The position numbers and the translations under genes are program-made. From positions 248,001-312,000 of the forward strand of contig NZ_FQYU01000004.1 in assembly GCF_900141855.1 (NCBI RefSeq): 64,000 nt of DNA, written 5' to 3'. Position 1 is the first letter of the stretch; every line of letters starts with the position of its first letter. This DNA is from Pseudozobellia thermophila (GTDB lineage: Bacteria; Bacteroidota; Bacteroidia; Flavobacteriales; Flavobacteriaceae). Below are positions 53,434 through 60,901 of this stretch, piece by piece. The notes beneath the pieces are model-generated. The model saw nothing but the letters and a program-made list of their open reading frames with translations, had not been told where the DNA came from and did no database searches.

Positions 53434-53600
53434 AAAAAAACCCACATCGGCGAAGTTTTGTACAAACTCCTAAAAACAGGTTTAGGGCTAACAGATTGCT
53501 CAAGGATCCTTATACTAGTAAGGCCTGCTTTTACAACCTAAACTCACCCTTTTTAAACAAATTAACGTTGAGTTTGTCAAAAGATAATACCAATGTGGGC
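53434..53600 (-). ncRNA. ssrS: Probable 6S RNA (6S-Flavo type)
   Basis: The 212-nt zapA-rny gap contains a rod of nested helices. In plus coordinates 53441-53447 pairs with 53593-53599 (7 bp), 53463-53469 with 53570-53576 (7 bp), 53480-53486 with 53537-53543 (7 bp), and 53508-53512 with 53519-53523 (5 bp) closes the tip. Internal loops lie between them. Read on the minus strand, the outer helix ends in GATGTGGG followed by seven T, a built-in terminator. This is the architecture of 6S RNA, which mimics an open promoter and binds RNA polymerase. A 6S family is known in Flavobacteria, and 6S sits next to zapA in many gammaproteobacteria. Exact ends are estimated. Confidence 0.82.
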
Positions 53601-53627
53601 AGTAACTTATGCTATTTTAAAGAACGT

Positions 53628-53924
53628 CTACTTTACACTAAGCTTCGATGTGACCAACTGCTCGAGCGCCTTTAGGCGTTCGGTGGCCTCTTGGTTGTTT
53701 TCGGTCTGATCGATACCGCGCTGTTCGATCTTCGATGCGAACTGCAATGCGCACATGGCAAGTACATCCTGTTTATCGCGCACGGCATAACTCTGTTCAA
53801 ACTTTTTTGCCAATTGTTCGATATTCTTGGCCGCCTTTCTCAGACCTTCCTCTTGGCTGGGATCGATGGTCAAGGGATACACCCTATCGGCAATGGAAAG
53901 TTTTATTTTGAGCTTTTCCGACAT
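53628..53924 (-). CDS. zapA: Cell division protein ZapA
   Basis: A 98-residue ZapA that bundles FtsZ filaments at midcell. It has KIKLSIADRVYPLTIDP at the start, EEGLRKAAKNIEQL and a helical C-terminal half that forms the tetramer coiled coil. It lies 15 nt after a coiled-coil gene and 28 nt before the 6S-like RNA, all on the minus strand. Confidence 0.93.
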   Translation of the reverse strand: MSEKLKIKLSIADRVYPLTIDPSQEEGLRKAAKNIEQLAKKFEQSYAVRDKQDVLAMCALQFASKIEQRGIDQTENNQEATERLKALEQLVTSKLSVK

Positions 53925-53939
53925 TTTTTTCCTCTTCTG

Positions 53940-54230
53940 TTATTCGGCCAGTTGGGTTATACAATGGTCCAACTCCCTTATCAAAGCATTTATCTTAAGC
54001 TTAGCTTCAGTCTTATCTGTATTACTGCCAAACATCGTGCCTGCCAATTTAAGCGAATTGTATTTCTCTTCCCAATAGGAAACGGAATCATGAACCTTGT
54101 CCCTTTCATTTTTAAGGGCCTCGAGTTCGTTTTCCAATTTGGTATTAGCCTGATGGAGCAATTCCATTTTATGCAATAACTTGCTGATTTTGTTCTCCAA
54201 AGAATCGACTACTGTCACCAATTCACTCAT
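53940..54230 (-). CDS. Small coiled-coil protein beside zapA (ZapB-like candidate)
   Basis: A 96-residue, almost wholly helical protein with heptad pattern (SLENKISKLLHKMELLHQ, KLENELEALKNERDK). It has no catalytic motif. The size, coiled coil and place directly upstream of zapA suggest a divisome partner comparable to ZapB, but sequence similarity to ZapB is not evident. It is the first gene of the zapA group and has a good promoter (54256-54286). Confidence 0.8.
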   Translation of the reverse strand: MSELVTVVDSLENKISKLLHKMELLHQANTKLENELEALKNERDKVHDSVSYWEEKYNSLKLAGTMFGSNTDKTEAKLKINALIRELDHCITQLAE

Positions 54231-54255
54231 AGTTTCAAACGCGATGCATTTTACA

Positions 54256-54286
54256 CAAAGTTAACATACCTTGGGCTTCCTAGCAA
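54256..54286 (-). promoter_or_regulatory. Complete predicted promoter for the zapA group
   Basis: On the minus strand, TTG at 54286-54284, 20 nt spacing, then TAACTTTG at 54263-54256. Both elements fit the Bacteroidota consensus. The ATG is 25 nt further, at 54230. Confidence 0.65.
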
Positions 54287-54423
54287 TTCTTTTTTCAATT
54301 ATTCTTGAAGTAATACTTTAACTGCCCGTTTAACGTTCATTCCCAGTAGGGAATCTATTTTTATAAGTTTCATTTTTCAGGAATTAGATCCGATTGGCTA
54401 ATTTCGTAGCTGTAACTATTACT

Positions 54424-56115
54424 ATGGGCAAAAAAATTTTATCGCTTTTACTGTTTAGCTGCGTTTTTGGATTCGCGCAGGAAAAATACCCTACGGACGC
54501 ATTTCGATCTCCCTTGGATATACCTGTCGTACTGGCCGGGACCTTCGGCGAGCTTCGGTCGAACCACTTTCACTCCGGAATCGACATAAAGACAAAACAA
54601 AGGGAGGGACTCCCCGTTTACGCCATTGGCGACGGCAGCGTCACCCGGATAAAAATATCGCATTGGGGCTATGGAAAAGCGCTGTATGTGGCACACCCGA
54701 ACGGCTACACCTCGGTCTACGGCCACTTGCAAAAATTCTCGCCTACCATTGAGGCCTACATCAAAAAGATCCAGTACAGGAAGAAATCGTACGAGGTCGA
54801 AGTTTTTCCCGACTTCGGGGAACTCAAGGTCGAGAAAGGGGAGCTTATCGCCTATAGCGGCAATACCGGAGGCTCATCGGGGCCGCACCTCCATTTCGAA
54901 ATCAGGAGCAGCATCTCGGAGAAACCTACCAACCCCCTTTTGTACGGCTACGAGGTAAGGGATGCCACCAACCCGACCTTGGAAAAGCTCTATGCCTACC
55001 CCCTGTCCGACGATGCCGTGGTCAACCAAAGCAAGCAGGTCATGGAACTTCACTTTAAAAAACAGGAGGACGGCAGCTTTTTGGCCGAGAAGGTCAATGC
55101 CGTCGGTACCATCGGCTTCGGCTTTGTCGGCTACGACCGCCAAGATCTAGCGGCCAACCGAAACGGGGTATATTCGGTACAACAACTGGTGAACGGCACC
55201 AAATACACGGAATACGACTTTGAAAAGTTTTCGTTCTCCGAAACCCGGTACATCAACACCTTGATCGATTACGAAAGGTATGGCAGGTACCGCCAGCGGA
55301 TCCAGAAACTCTTTAAGGCCCCCGGCAACAAGCTAAGTATCTACAATACGCTATACAACGACGGCAAGCTGGATGTACGGGAAGGCCTCAGCTACAATGT
55401 AGAGCTCTTGATAAAAGATTACGAGGGCAACATTACCAAGGCGGTAATACCCGTGGAGGGCAAGGTCGAACCCGTCATTGTCGACAAGGAAGAGGAAAAG
55501 ACCGAGAACTACGTTATTGCCAAAAAACCCAACAACTACGACCTGGGAGGGGCCAAGGTCTATTTTCCGGCCAACACCTTCTACGACGATTTTTACATCG
55601 ATTTGAAAAAGGGCGACGACACGGTCACCATTCACAACAACAGGGTGGCCGCCCATAAAAACTTTACCATTACCTTTGATGTTTCGAAGTACAGCCCCGA
55701 AGAAAAAAAACAGCTTTTTATCGCCCGGTTGGACAGCCGGTTAAGGCCGCACCACTCCTCTACCTATAAACGCGGCAATACCTTTACCACCCGTACGCGC
55801 AACCTTGGCACCTATACCTTGGCCAAAGACAGCCTAGCCCCCAAAATCAGGCCCAAAAACTTCAAGGATGGACAATGGCTCAACAATTATCGCTACCTAA
55901 GCCTGAGGATTACGGACGACCTCAGCGGCATTAAGTCCTATTCGGCAACCTTGAACGGAAAATGGATACTGATGGAGTACGAGCCGAAGACCAATACGCT
56001 TACCTATAATTTTGACGATATCATTCTCGATCAAAAGGAATGCAAGTTGGAACTCACCGTAACCGACAACGTCGGAAATTCAAATACGTACACCAGTACC
56101 TTTTTCAGAAAATGA
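54424..56115 (+). CDS. M23-family (LytM) metallopeptidase
   Basis: A 563-residue exported protein: signal peptide (about 1-19, ending GFAQ), LytM/M23 domain (about 30-170) with HFHSGIDI (H50, D54) and PHLHFEI as zinc motifs, then about 390 residues of beta-rich domains. M23 enzymes cut peptidoglycan cross-bridges or act as activators; here the zinc ligands are present, so activity is likely. The ATG at 54424 begins the signal peptide; a TTG at 54394 is less likely. Confidence 0.92.
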   Translation: MGKKILSLLLFSCVFGFAQEKYPTDAFRSPLDIPVVLAGTFGELRSNHFHSGIDIKTKQREGLPVYAIGDGSVTRIKISHWGYGKALYVAHPNGYTSVYGHLQKFSPTIEAYIKKIQYRKKSYEVEVFPDFGELKVEKGELIAYSGNTGGSSGPHLHFEIRSSISEKPTNPLLYGYEVRDATNPTLEKLYAYPLSDDAVVNQSKQVMELHFKKQEDGSFLAEKVNAVGTIGFGFVGYDRQDLAANRNGVYSVQQLVNGTKYTEYDFEKFSFSETRYINTLIDYERYGRYRQRIQKLFKAPGNKLSIYNTLYNDGKLDVREGLSYNVELLIKDYEGNITKAVIPVEGKVEPVIVDKEEEKTENYVIAKKPNNYDLGGAKVYFPANTFYDDFYIDLKKGDDTVTIHNNRVAAHKNFTITFDVSKYSPEEKKQLFIARLDSRLRPHHSSTYKRGNTFTTRTRNLGTYTLAKDSLAPKIRPKNFKDGQWLNNYRYLSLRITDDLSGIKSYSATLNGKWILMEYEPKTNTLTYNFDDIILDQKECKLELTVTDNVGNSNTYTSTFFRK

Positions 56116-56536
56116 ACCCTTTTCGTGCATAATCGATTTGTAGGCCTATCTACGAGGCCCTGTTTCCCCTCGACACGGAGACAAGGCGCCGTAGTACAGG
56201 GGTGCCGCAAAGGCAAGCCTGCCCCCTATCGCACGGGTCGGCATAAAGCCCCTTAGGTTTACCGGGGTAGATAAAGGGATTATAAGCATGCCGATTTGGG
56301 AATTTCCCATATTTTTGCGGAAGGAAAAAGGCACTACCCGAACAACCACTGTCCGATCCGTTTCGACAAACTTGGTGCCGGAGTAGAAAGCTTTGATTTT
56401 TTTTAACACCCGAGATCCAATTGCCAATACGGGATCAAGGGATGTTGGGAGCAAAAGAGCATAGGCCGTTCCGATTGATATGACCGGACGGTCAACGAAC
56501 ATTTGATAGCGATTGCGTCTTTAACAATTCAGACCG
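56116..56536. other. 421-nt gap without a supported gene
   Basis: No tRNA or repeat is visible. A perfect TATTTTTG box at 56310-56317 (+) has no start codon in the next 30 nt, so it may drive a long leader for the gene at 56537 or a small RNA. A 118-codon frame on the minus strand (56146-56502) has no supporting feature and I do not call it. Confidence 0.5.
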
Positions 56537-57196
56537 ATGAAAAGAATTTTTTACATTTTGTCCTTTTTGGTCCTGGCACAGGCCAGTGCCCAAAAAAACA
56601 TTTATGAGAGCAACAGGTTCGACCAACTAAGTGAAGGGCATAAAATTCTGGCCATTATTCCCTTTTTTGCCCACCTCGACCTAAAGGACGAAATTTCCAA
56701 AAAGGAATTGCGCTCCTTGGAAGAAAAAGAGGGGTATGCCGTTCAAAATGCCCTTGAAACCTATTTCTCAAAGCGCAAGAAAAAGAAGAAATTTTCCGTA
56801 GAGTTTCAAAACATCAAAAATACGAACGCCATTTTGGCCCAGAACAACATCACTTTTGACAACATTGACGTTTACACCATTAAGGAACTCAGTAAAATTT
56901 TGGGGGTAGACGGGATCATAAGCGGCAATATCGACCTTAACGTGTTGCTTTCAAAAGGGGTCTCGACCGAGTTCAGCTTTATGGACTATTTTTCGGGAAG
57001 TGCCGATTACGGACGTATCGGGGTAAAAATAAGCGATGGCGCCAGCGGAAAACTACTTTGGAAGTACGAAAAGCAGATCAACAAGAAGTCGGGAAAGAAC
57101 ACGAACGACTTCATTGACCGAATGATGAAACTTGCCGCCCGGAAATTTCCTTACGACCGCGAAAAGCGAAAAGACAGAAAAAAGGAAACCGGATAA
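56537..57196 (+). CDS. Exported protein, CsgG/LpoB-like fold suspected
   Basis: A 219-residue protein with a signal peptide (about 1-18, ending ASAQ). The body alternates strands and helices: GHKILAIIPFFAHLDLK, VQNALETYFSKR, TIKELSKILGVDGIISGNID and LLWKYEKQIN. This order resembles the alpha/beta unit of CsgG, LpoB and GNA1162-type envelope proteins, but I cannot confirm homology. The C terminus is very basic. The stop codon lies in the loop of a terminator hairpin. Confidence 0.75.
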   Translation: MKRIFYILSFLVLAQASAQKNIYESNRFDQLSEGHKILAIIPFFAHLDLKDEISKKELRSLEEKEGYAVQNALETYFSKRKKKKKFSVEFQNIKNTNAILAQNNITFDNIDVYTIKELSKILGVDGIISGNIDLNVLLSKGVSTEFSFMDYFSGSADYGRIGVKISDGASGKLLWKYEKQINKKSGKNTNDFIDRMMKLAARKFPYDREKRKDRKKETG

Positions 57197-57209
57197 GCTT
57201 CCGGTTTTT
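57186..57209 (+). terminator. Terminator overlapping the stop codon of the preceding gene
   Basis: An 8-bp stem (AAACCGGA / TCCGGTTT) with a 6-nt loop that begins with the TAA stop, followed by further T. It is 14 nt before the 3' end of the convergent cysteine desulfurase gene. Confidence 0.65.
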
Positions 57210-57222
57210 ACCATCGGCGCGA

Positions 57223-58371
57223 TCAATCCTCGACAAAACCTTTCAATACCTCGACGGTATAGTCGAGCTCTTCCTTGGTGTTGTATTTTGAGAAGGAAAA
57301 CCTCAACGAAGGTTTTTTCATGTCCCCTTCGTCCAGAATTTCGGAAAGTACATGGGAGGCCGTATCGCTTCCCGATTGGCAGGCGCTTCCCCTTGAGCAG
57401 GCAATGCCCTTAATATCCAGATGAAACAAAAGCATGAGGGCCTTTTGGGGATCGATGGGCAAACACACGTTCACCAAGGTATAGGTACTTTTTTCCATAT
57501 CGCCCGAATGCCCGTTCAATTTGGCCTTCGGTATCCGTTTCTTTATTTGATCGATAAAGTACCGCTTGAGTCCCGCTACATACGCCATTTCATTTTCCAA
57601 GTTGTCATAGGCGGAAACAAAGGCCTCTTCAAGTCCCACGATATTGTGGAAAGATTCGGTACCGGCCCGGTATCCACGTTCCTGTGCCCCACCTGAAATC
57701 ATGGGTTTCAAACCAGAATTTCTCCGTATAAAGGCAAAACCGATACCTTTCGGCCCGTGGAATTTGTGGGCCGCCGCCGCCATAAAATCTATGGGGGTTT
57801 CCTGTACGTCCCAAGAATAATGCCCTATCGATTGTACGGTGTCGGAGTGAAAATACGCCCCGGTTTCGCGGCATAGGACGCCCACCGCATTGACATCCGT
57901 AATATTGCCGATCTCGTTGTTCACGTGCATCAAACTGACCATTTTCCTTGAATCGTCGGCCTCCAAAAGTTGCTTTAGGTGCTTCAGGTCGGGATTGCCG
58001 TATTCGTCAAGGTTTACGAAGCGCAGGTCTATCTTTTCATTTTCCCGCAGGTCCTCCGCGGTATGCAATACGGCATGATGCTCGATCTTCGAGGTAATCA
58101 GGGTCGAAACCCCCAAGTCCCTGACCGCACAACGAAGTATCATATTGTCGGCCTCGGTGCCGCCCGAAGTAAAGATAATCTCCGACGGGTGGGCATTCAA
58201 ATATTTGGCAATGGTCTTTCTCGCACTTTCGATGGCGGTCTTTGCCGTACGCCCGAAGCTATGCGTAGATGAGGGGTTGCCATATACGTTTGAAAGGGCT
58301 TCCTGCATTTTTGCTATGACGTTTTCCCTGACCCGGGTCGTGGCGGCATTGTCTAAATACACTTTTTCCAT
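57223..58371 (-). CDS. Cysteine desulfurase (NifS/IscS type)
   Basis: A 382-residue PLP enzyme that takes sulfur from cysteine for Fe-S clusters, thio-tRNA or Moco. The PLP lysine is K203 in AAHKFHGPKG and the catalytic cysteine is C331 in SRGSACQSG, set in the long loop of group I enzymes. It stands alone with no iscU, suf or thiI gene beside it, so the acceptor is unknown; it could supply the rhodanese domain of MoeB. Confidence 0.93.
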   Translation of the reverse strand: MEKVYLDNAATTRVRENVIAKMQEALSNVYGNPSSTHSFGRTAKTAIESARKTIAKYLNAHPSEIIFTSGGTEADNMILRCAVRDLGVSTLITSKIEHHAVLHTAEDLRENEKIDLRFVNLDEYGNPDLKHLKQLLEADDSRKMVSLMHVNNEIGNITDVNAVGVLCRETGAYFHSDTVQSIGHYSWDVQETPIDFMAAAAHKFHGPKGIGFAFIRRNSGLKPMISGGAQERGYRAGTESFHNIVGLEEAFVSAYDNLENEMAYVAGLKRYFIDQIKKRIPKAKLNGHSGDMEKSTYTLVNVCLPIDPQKALMLLFHLDIKGIACSRGSACQSGSDTASHVLSEILDEGDMKKPSLRFSFSKYNTKEELDYTVEVLKGFVED

Positions 58372-58408
58372 TACGAAAAAATCTATGGGATTTCGATTAT
58401 CAAGGGCC

Positions 58409-58416
58409 CAAAATTA
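58409..58416 (-). promoter_or_regulatory. Predicted -7 box for the cysteine desulfurase gene
   Basis: The minus strand reads TAATTTTG, 37 nt before the ATG at 58371. Confidence 0.4.
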
Positions 58417-58472
58417 GAGGATCTAAAGTTAATTTCTCCCTAATTCCCCATAAACTTGTGCTTAAATTACTT

Positions 58473-58480
58473 TAAATTTG
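58473..58480 (+). promoter_or_regulatory. Predicted -7 box, start-adjacent, for the duplicated-domain lipoprotein
   Basis: TAAATTTG ends 4 nt before the ATG at 58485. A TTG at 58456-58458 has only 14 nt spacing, shorter than usual. If used, the mRNA would be leaderless. Confidence 0.45.
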
Positions 58481-58484
58481 GGCC

Positions 58485-59501
58485 ATGAAGAAAATCATGT
58501 TTTTATGTTTGTCGACGCTCTGGTTCAGTGCCTGCGACGATGGGGACCTACAAATAGAACAAGTTGATTTCGATTCGGTGAGCATAAGTACCTGTGGCGA
58601 TGTGGACGATGCCACAGAAACTACCTTTTTCTTTAAGATCGATGGTGATGAAGCCTTGCTTTTAAACTTGGAGAGCGGGTTGTTGGCAAACGAGACCTCA
58701 AGCCCGGAAAGCATCTCCAGTAGTATTCCCTCTTCATCAAGTTTAATCTACCGGTTCTTTTCGGACGATGTTTCCCAAGATTATTTTTGCGATGTGATAC
58801 CGTCGGTCGAGCCCGTCGTTTTGGAAGAAAACACGGCCACCGCCGGCGATATCAATATCGACACCCAAGTCGGTTCGGCAACGGAAACCGGTAAAAACTA
58901 CCGCCATACGATTTCCATTACCGGCCTATCGCTGACCAATTCGCAGGGCGAAAGCATTACCGATGCCTCTACCTTTGAATACGGCACCTTTACCACCAGT
59001 ACCGACAACAGTGCCCATTTAGACACTCCTTTTTCGAACTACCTCGCCATAGACGCTTATTCGGAATGCTCGGAAAGTCCGTCCGGGTCCGCTGTCCGTT
59101 TGTACAAAACAATCAACGACGAGTTCATAAGCCTGGATATCCCTTTGGGGGCATTGGCCGCTTCGGCCACTCCTGATTCCGAACCCCGACAGGTAGATTT
59201 GGCCGACGCCCTTTTTAGGTACGTAGTGGTAGACACCTTGGCTACCGACGACATGGCCTGTACAACAGCCCCACTTGGCGAGGAAATCGAAGCCTGGTAC
59301 TACGAGTCTACCTCGGGAACCCTGAACATAGAAACCGTAGTAGGCGATACCGATGAAAACGGTACGACGACCTACACACACACCTTTACCCTAGACAGTC
59401 TTGTCCTGACCCTAAAGGCCAACGATGAAGACGATAGCGATACCACCCTCGACCTGATCGAAAACGTGGAAATGGGCAGCTATACCACCTTTGGCAACTA
59501 A
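58485..59501 (+). CDS. Lipoprotein with a duplicated beta-rich domain
   Basis: A 338-residue lipoprotein (lipobox WFSAC, Cys17). I do not recognise the family. Two copies of one domain are visible: about 24-171 and 187-335. Both contain a Y/FRYF-like strand (LIYRFFSDD; LFRYVVVDT), a GDxNI/GTLNI strand, a T-rich pair with YRHTISITGLSLT versus YTHTFTLDSLVLT, and end in EYGTFTT versus EMGSYTT. Each has two cysteines 64-65 apart (C37/C102, C195/C259), suitable for a disulfide. Single gene. Confidence 0.8.
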   Translation: MKKIMFLCLSTLWFSACDDGDLQIEQVDFDSVSISTCGDVDDATETTFFFKIDGDEALLLNLESGLLANETSSPESISSSIPSSSSLIYRFFSDDVSQDYFCDVIPSVEPVVLEENTATAGDINIDTQVGSATETGKNYRHTISITGLSLTNSQGESITDASTFEYGTFTTSTDNSAHLDTPFSNYLAIDAYSECSESPSGSAVRLYKTINDEFISLDIPLGALAASATPDSEPRQVDLADALFRYVVVDTLATDDMACTTAPLGEEIEAWYYESTSGTLNIETVVGDTDENGTTTYTHTFTLDSLVLTLKANDEDDSDTTLDLIENVEMGSYTTFGN

Positions 59502-59502
59502 A

Positions 59503-60048
59503 CTAATGGTTTTGGAGGATGTACACTTCGGTTGCCCCCATTCCATACTTTTGGTAATCGGCATCGTAGTACCTTACGTTGTCGTACCTTCTAAAAAGGC
59601 TGTAGAGCTCTTCCTTTAGCACCCCCTCCCCGACACCATGTATAAACACCATTTTTTGTATACGTTTGCGAATGGCAAACTCAAGCTGCCTTTTGGCGGT
59701 GTCGAGTTGTAGATTGAGCATATCGAAATTGGACAGCCCCTTTGTTGATGGAACCAACTGGCCAATATGCAGGTCGACCTCCATTTTGGGCGCGTTCCGC
59801 TCTTTGGGCCTAACCGCGGGGCCCCGTCTTTTTTTGGGTGCTTCCTTTTCGGCCTTTACCCTACTGGCCTCAAGATTACTGACCTGAATTTGCCCCTTGT
59901 CGACCTTGACCAATTCGTCAGGTGCAAAATTCAATAGAAATCCATCACCGGTTTCTATGGTTATCTCGTTTTCGGCCACTTTGGCCACCCATCCACTGAT
60001 CACATCGTCCAAGGTCTCAACCTTGTCCCCTATTTGAAAAACGGCCAT
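59503..60048 (-). CDS. Smr-domain protein
   Basis: A 181-residue protein with an N-terminal beta domain like that of MutS2-associated DUF2027 proteins (about 1-55), a basic linker (about 62-90) and a C-terminal Smr domain (about 92-178) with DLHI and VFIHGVGEGVLKEEL, ending GMGATEVYIL. Smr domains nick or bind nucleic acids and, in MutS2 relatives, act in ribosome rescue or recombination. No MutS part is present. Its 3' end almost meets the convergent lipoprotein gene (1-nt gap). Confidence 0.9.
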   Translation of the reverse strand: MAVFQIGDKVETLDDVISGWVAKVAENEITIETGDGFLLNFAPDELVKVDKGQIQVSNLEASRVKAEKEAPKKRRGPAVRPKERNAPKMEVDLHIGQLVPSTKGLSNFDMLNLQLDTAKRQLEFAIRKRIQKMVFIHGVGEGVLKEELYSLFRRYDNVRYYDADYQKYGMGATEVYILQNH

Positions 60049-60065
60049 GTTTTATTTTATATCCA

Positions 60066-60093
60066 CAAAAATAATGGTATTTTTCGTGAACAA
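60066..60093 (-). promoter_or_regulatory. Complete predicted promoter for the Smr gene
   Basis: On the minus strand, TTG at 60093-60091, 17 nt spacing, then TATTTTTG at 60073-60066. The ATG is at 60048, giving a leader of about 10-13 nt. Confidence 0.7.
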
Positions 60094-60112
60094 ATTTTAT
60101 GAGGTGACCAAA

Positions 60113-60412
60113 ATGTACCTAAGCCATTTTTTTTTAAGCATCGAAAACTATATGCTTCCCTGCTATACCAAAAAATTGTGGGGCTTCGATTGTCCGGGCT
60201 GTGGTCTGCAAAGAGCCGTGGTGTTTCTATTAAAGGGCGATTTTTTGTCGGCATTTGAAATGTACCCCGCAATTTACACCATTCTACCCCTGCTTGTTCT
60301 TTTGCTACTCGATGGTTTTTCGAGGGTAAAGATCAACAGTCTTCTTATTGTTTCACTGACTATTGCAAGCGTTGCCCTTATCTTGGGCAATTACATACTA
60401 AAATTTATATAA
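60113..60412 (+). CDS. DUF2752 membrane protein
   Basis: About 99 residues with the DUF2752 signature FDCPGCGLQRAV near residues 26-37, then two hydrophobic segments (about 52-68 and 75-95). The CPGCG motif may bind a metal or be redox-active; the role is unknown. Starts at 60074 and 60047 are possible, but the ATG at 60113 best fits family length. A near -7 element TATTTTTC lies upstream at 60078-60085. The CCC-motif gene follows after 15 nt. Confidence 0.85.
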   Translation: MYLSHFFLSIENYMLPCYTKKLWGFDCPGCGLQRAVVFLLKGDFLSAFEMYPAIYTILPLLVLLLLDGFSRVKINSLLIVSLTIASVALILGNYILKFI

Positions 60413-60427
60413 CTAAACCTTAAAATT

Positions 60428-60763
60428 ATGGAACAACAAAAATTACCCAACGTAACCATAGCCCTCGTTTTGGGCATAGTTTCCTACATCTGCTGTTGCT
60501 TTAGCATTGGCATCGGAGGAATTCTACTTTCGGGAATCGCTTTTTTCCTAACCTCCAAAGACGAAAAACTATACAAGGAAAATCCGGGGAACTATTCGAA
60601 CTACAGCCAATTAAAAACGGCCAAAACGGTCGCCATTATCGGATTGGTATTGGGCGTAATCGCCTTGGTCTGGACCATTGTCTCCATTATGCAGATGGGA
60701 GGATGGGCCGCCTATATGGAACAATATCAGGAAATGATGGAGCAATGGGGCATCGAACAATAG
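60428..60763 (+). CDS. CCC-motif membrane protein
   Basis: A 111-residue membrane protein with two hydrophobic segments (about 10-42 and 65-90). YICCCFSIGIGG (about 18-29) carries the three consecutive cysteines that name this Flavobacteria family. The C-terminal tail is rich in Met, Gln and Glu. Function unknown. It forms a cassette with the DUF2752 gene, and a strong terminator follows. Confidence 0.85.
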   Translation: MEQQKLPNVTIALVLGIVSYICCCFSIGIGGILLSGIAFFLTSKDEKLYKENPGNYSNYSQLKTAKTVAIIGLVLGVIALVWTIVSIMQMGGWAAYMEQYQEMMEQWGIEQ

Positions 60764-60842
60764 CAAGAACGACCGGTTCGCAGTTATCCCAACACCAAGG
60801 CACATGAAATCTTTGGGTAACTAGCCGGGCCGTTCGACAACA

Positions 60843-60880
60843 AAAAATCCCTTCCAAGGAATTCCTTGGAAGGGATTTTT
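60843..60880. terminator. Bidirectional terminator between the CCC gene and rocD
   Basis: A perfect inverted repeat (38 nt) centred on GAATTC, with an A run on one side and a T run on the other, between convergent genes. It serves both strands. Confidence 0.9.
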
Positions 60881-60901
60881 CCATCCGGTCACTTGTCCCG
60901 A

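Noticed and set aside
56146-56502. 118-codon open frame on the minus strand in the large gap
   Set aside because: No signal peptide, motif or promoter supports it, and its composition is unlike neighbouring proteins. It could be a gene remnant, but nothing shows this.
60061-60070. One near-match to a DnaA box
   Set aside because: A single imperfect copy in a promoter region; oriC needs a cluster.
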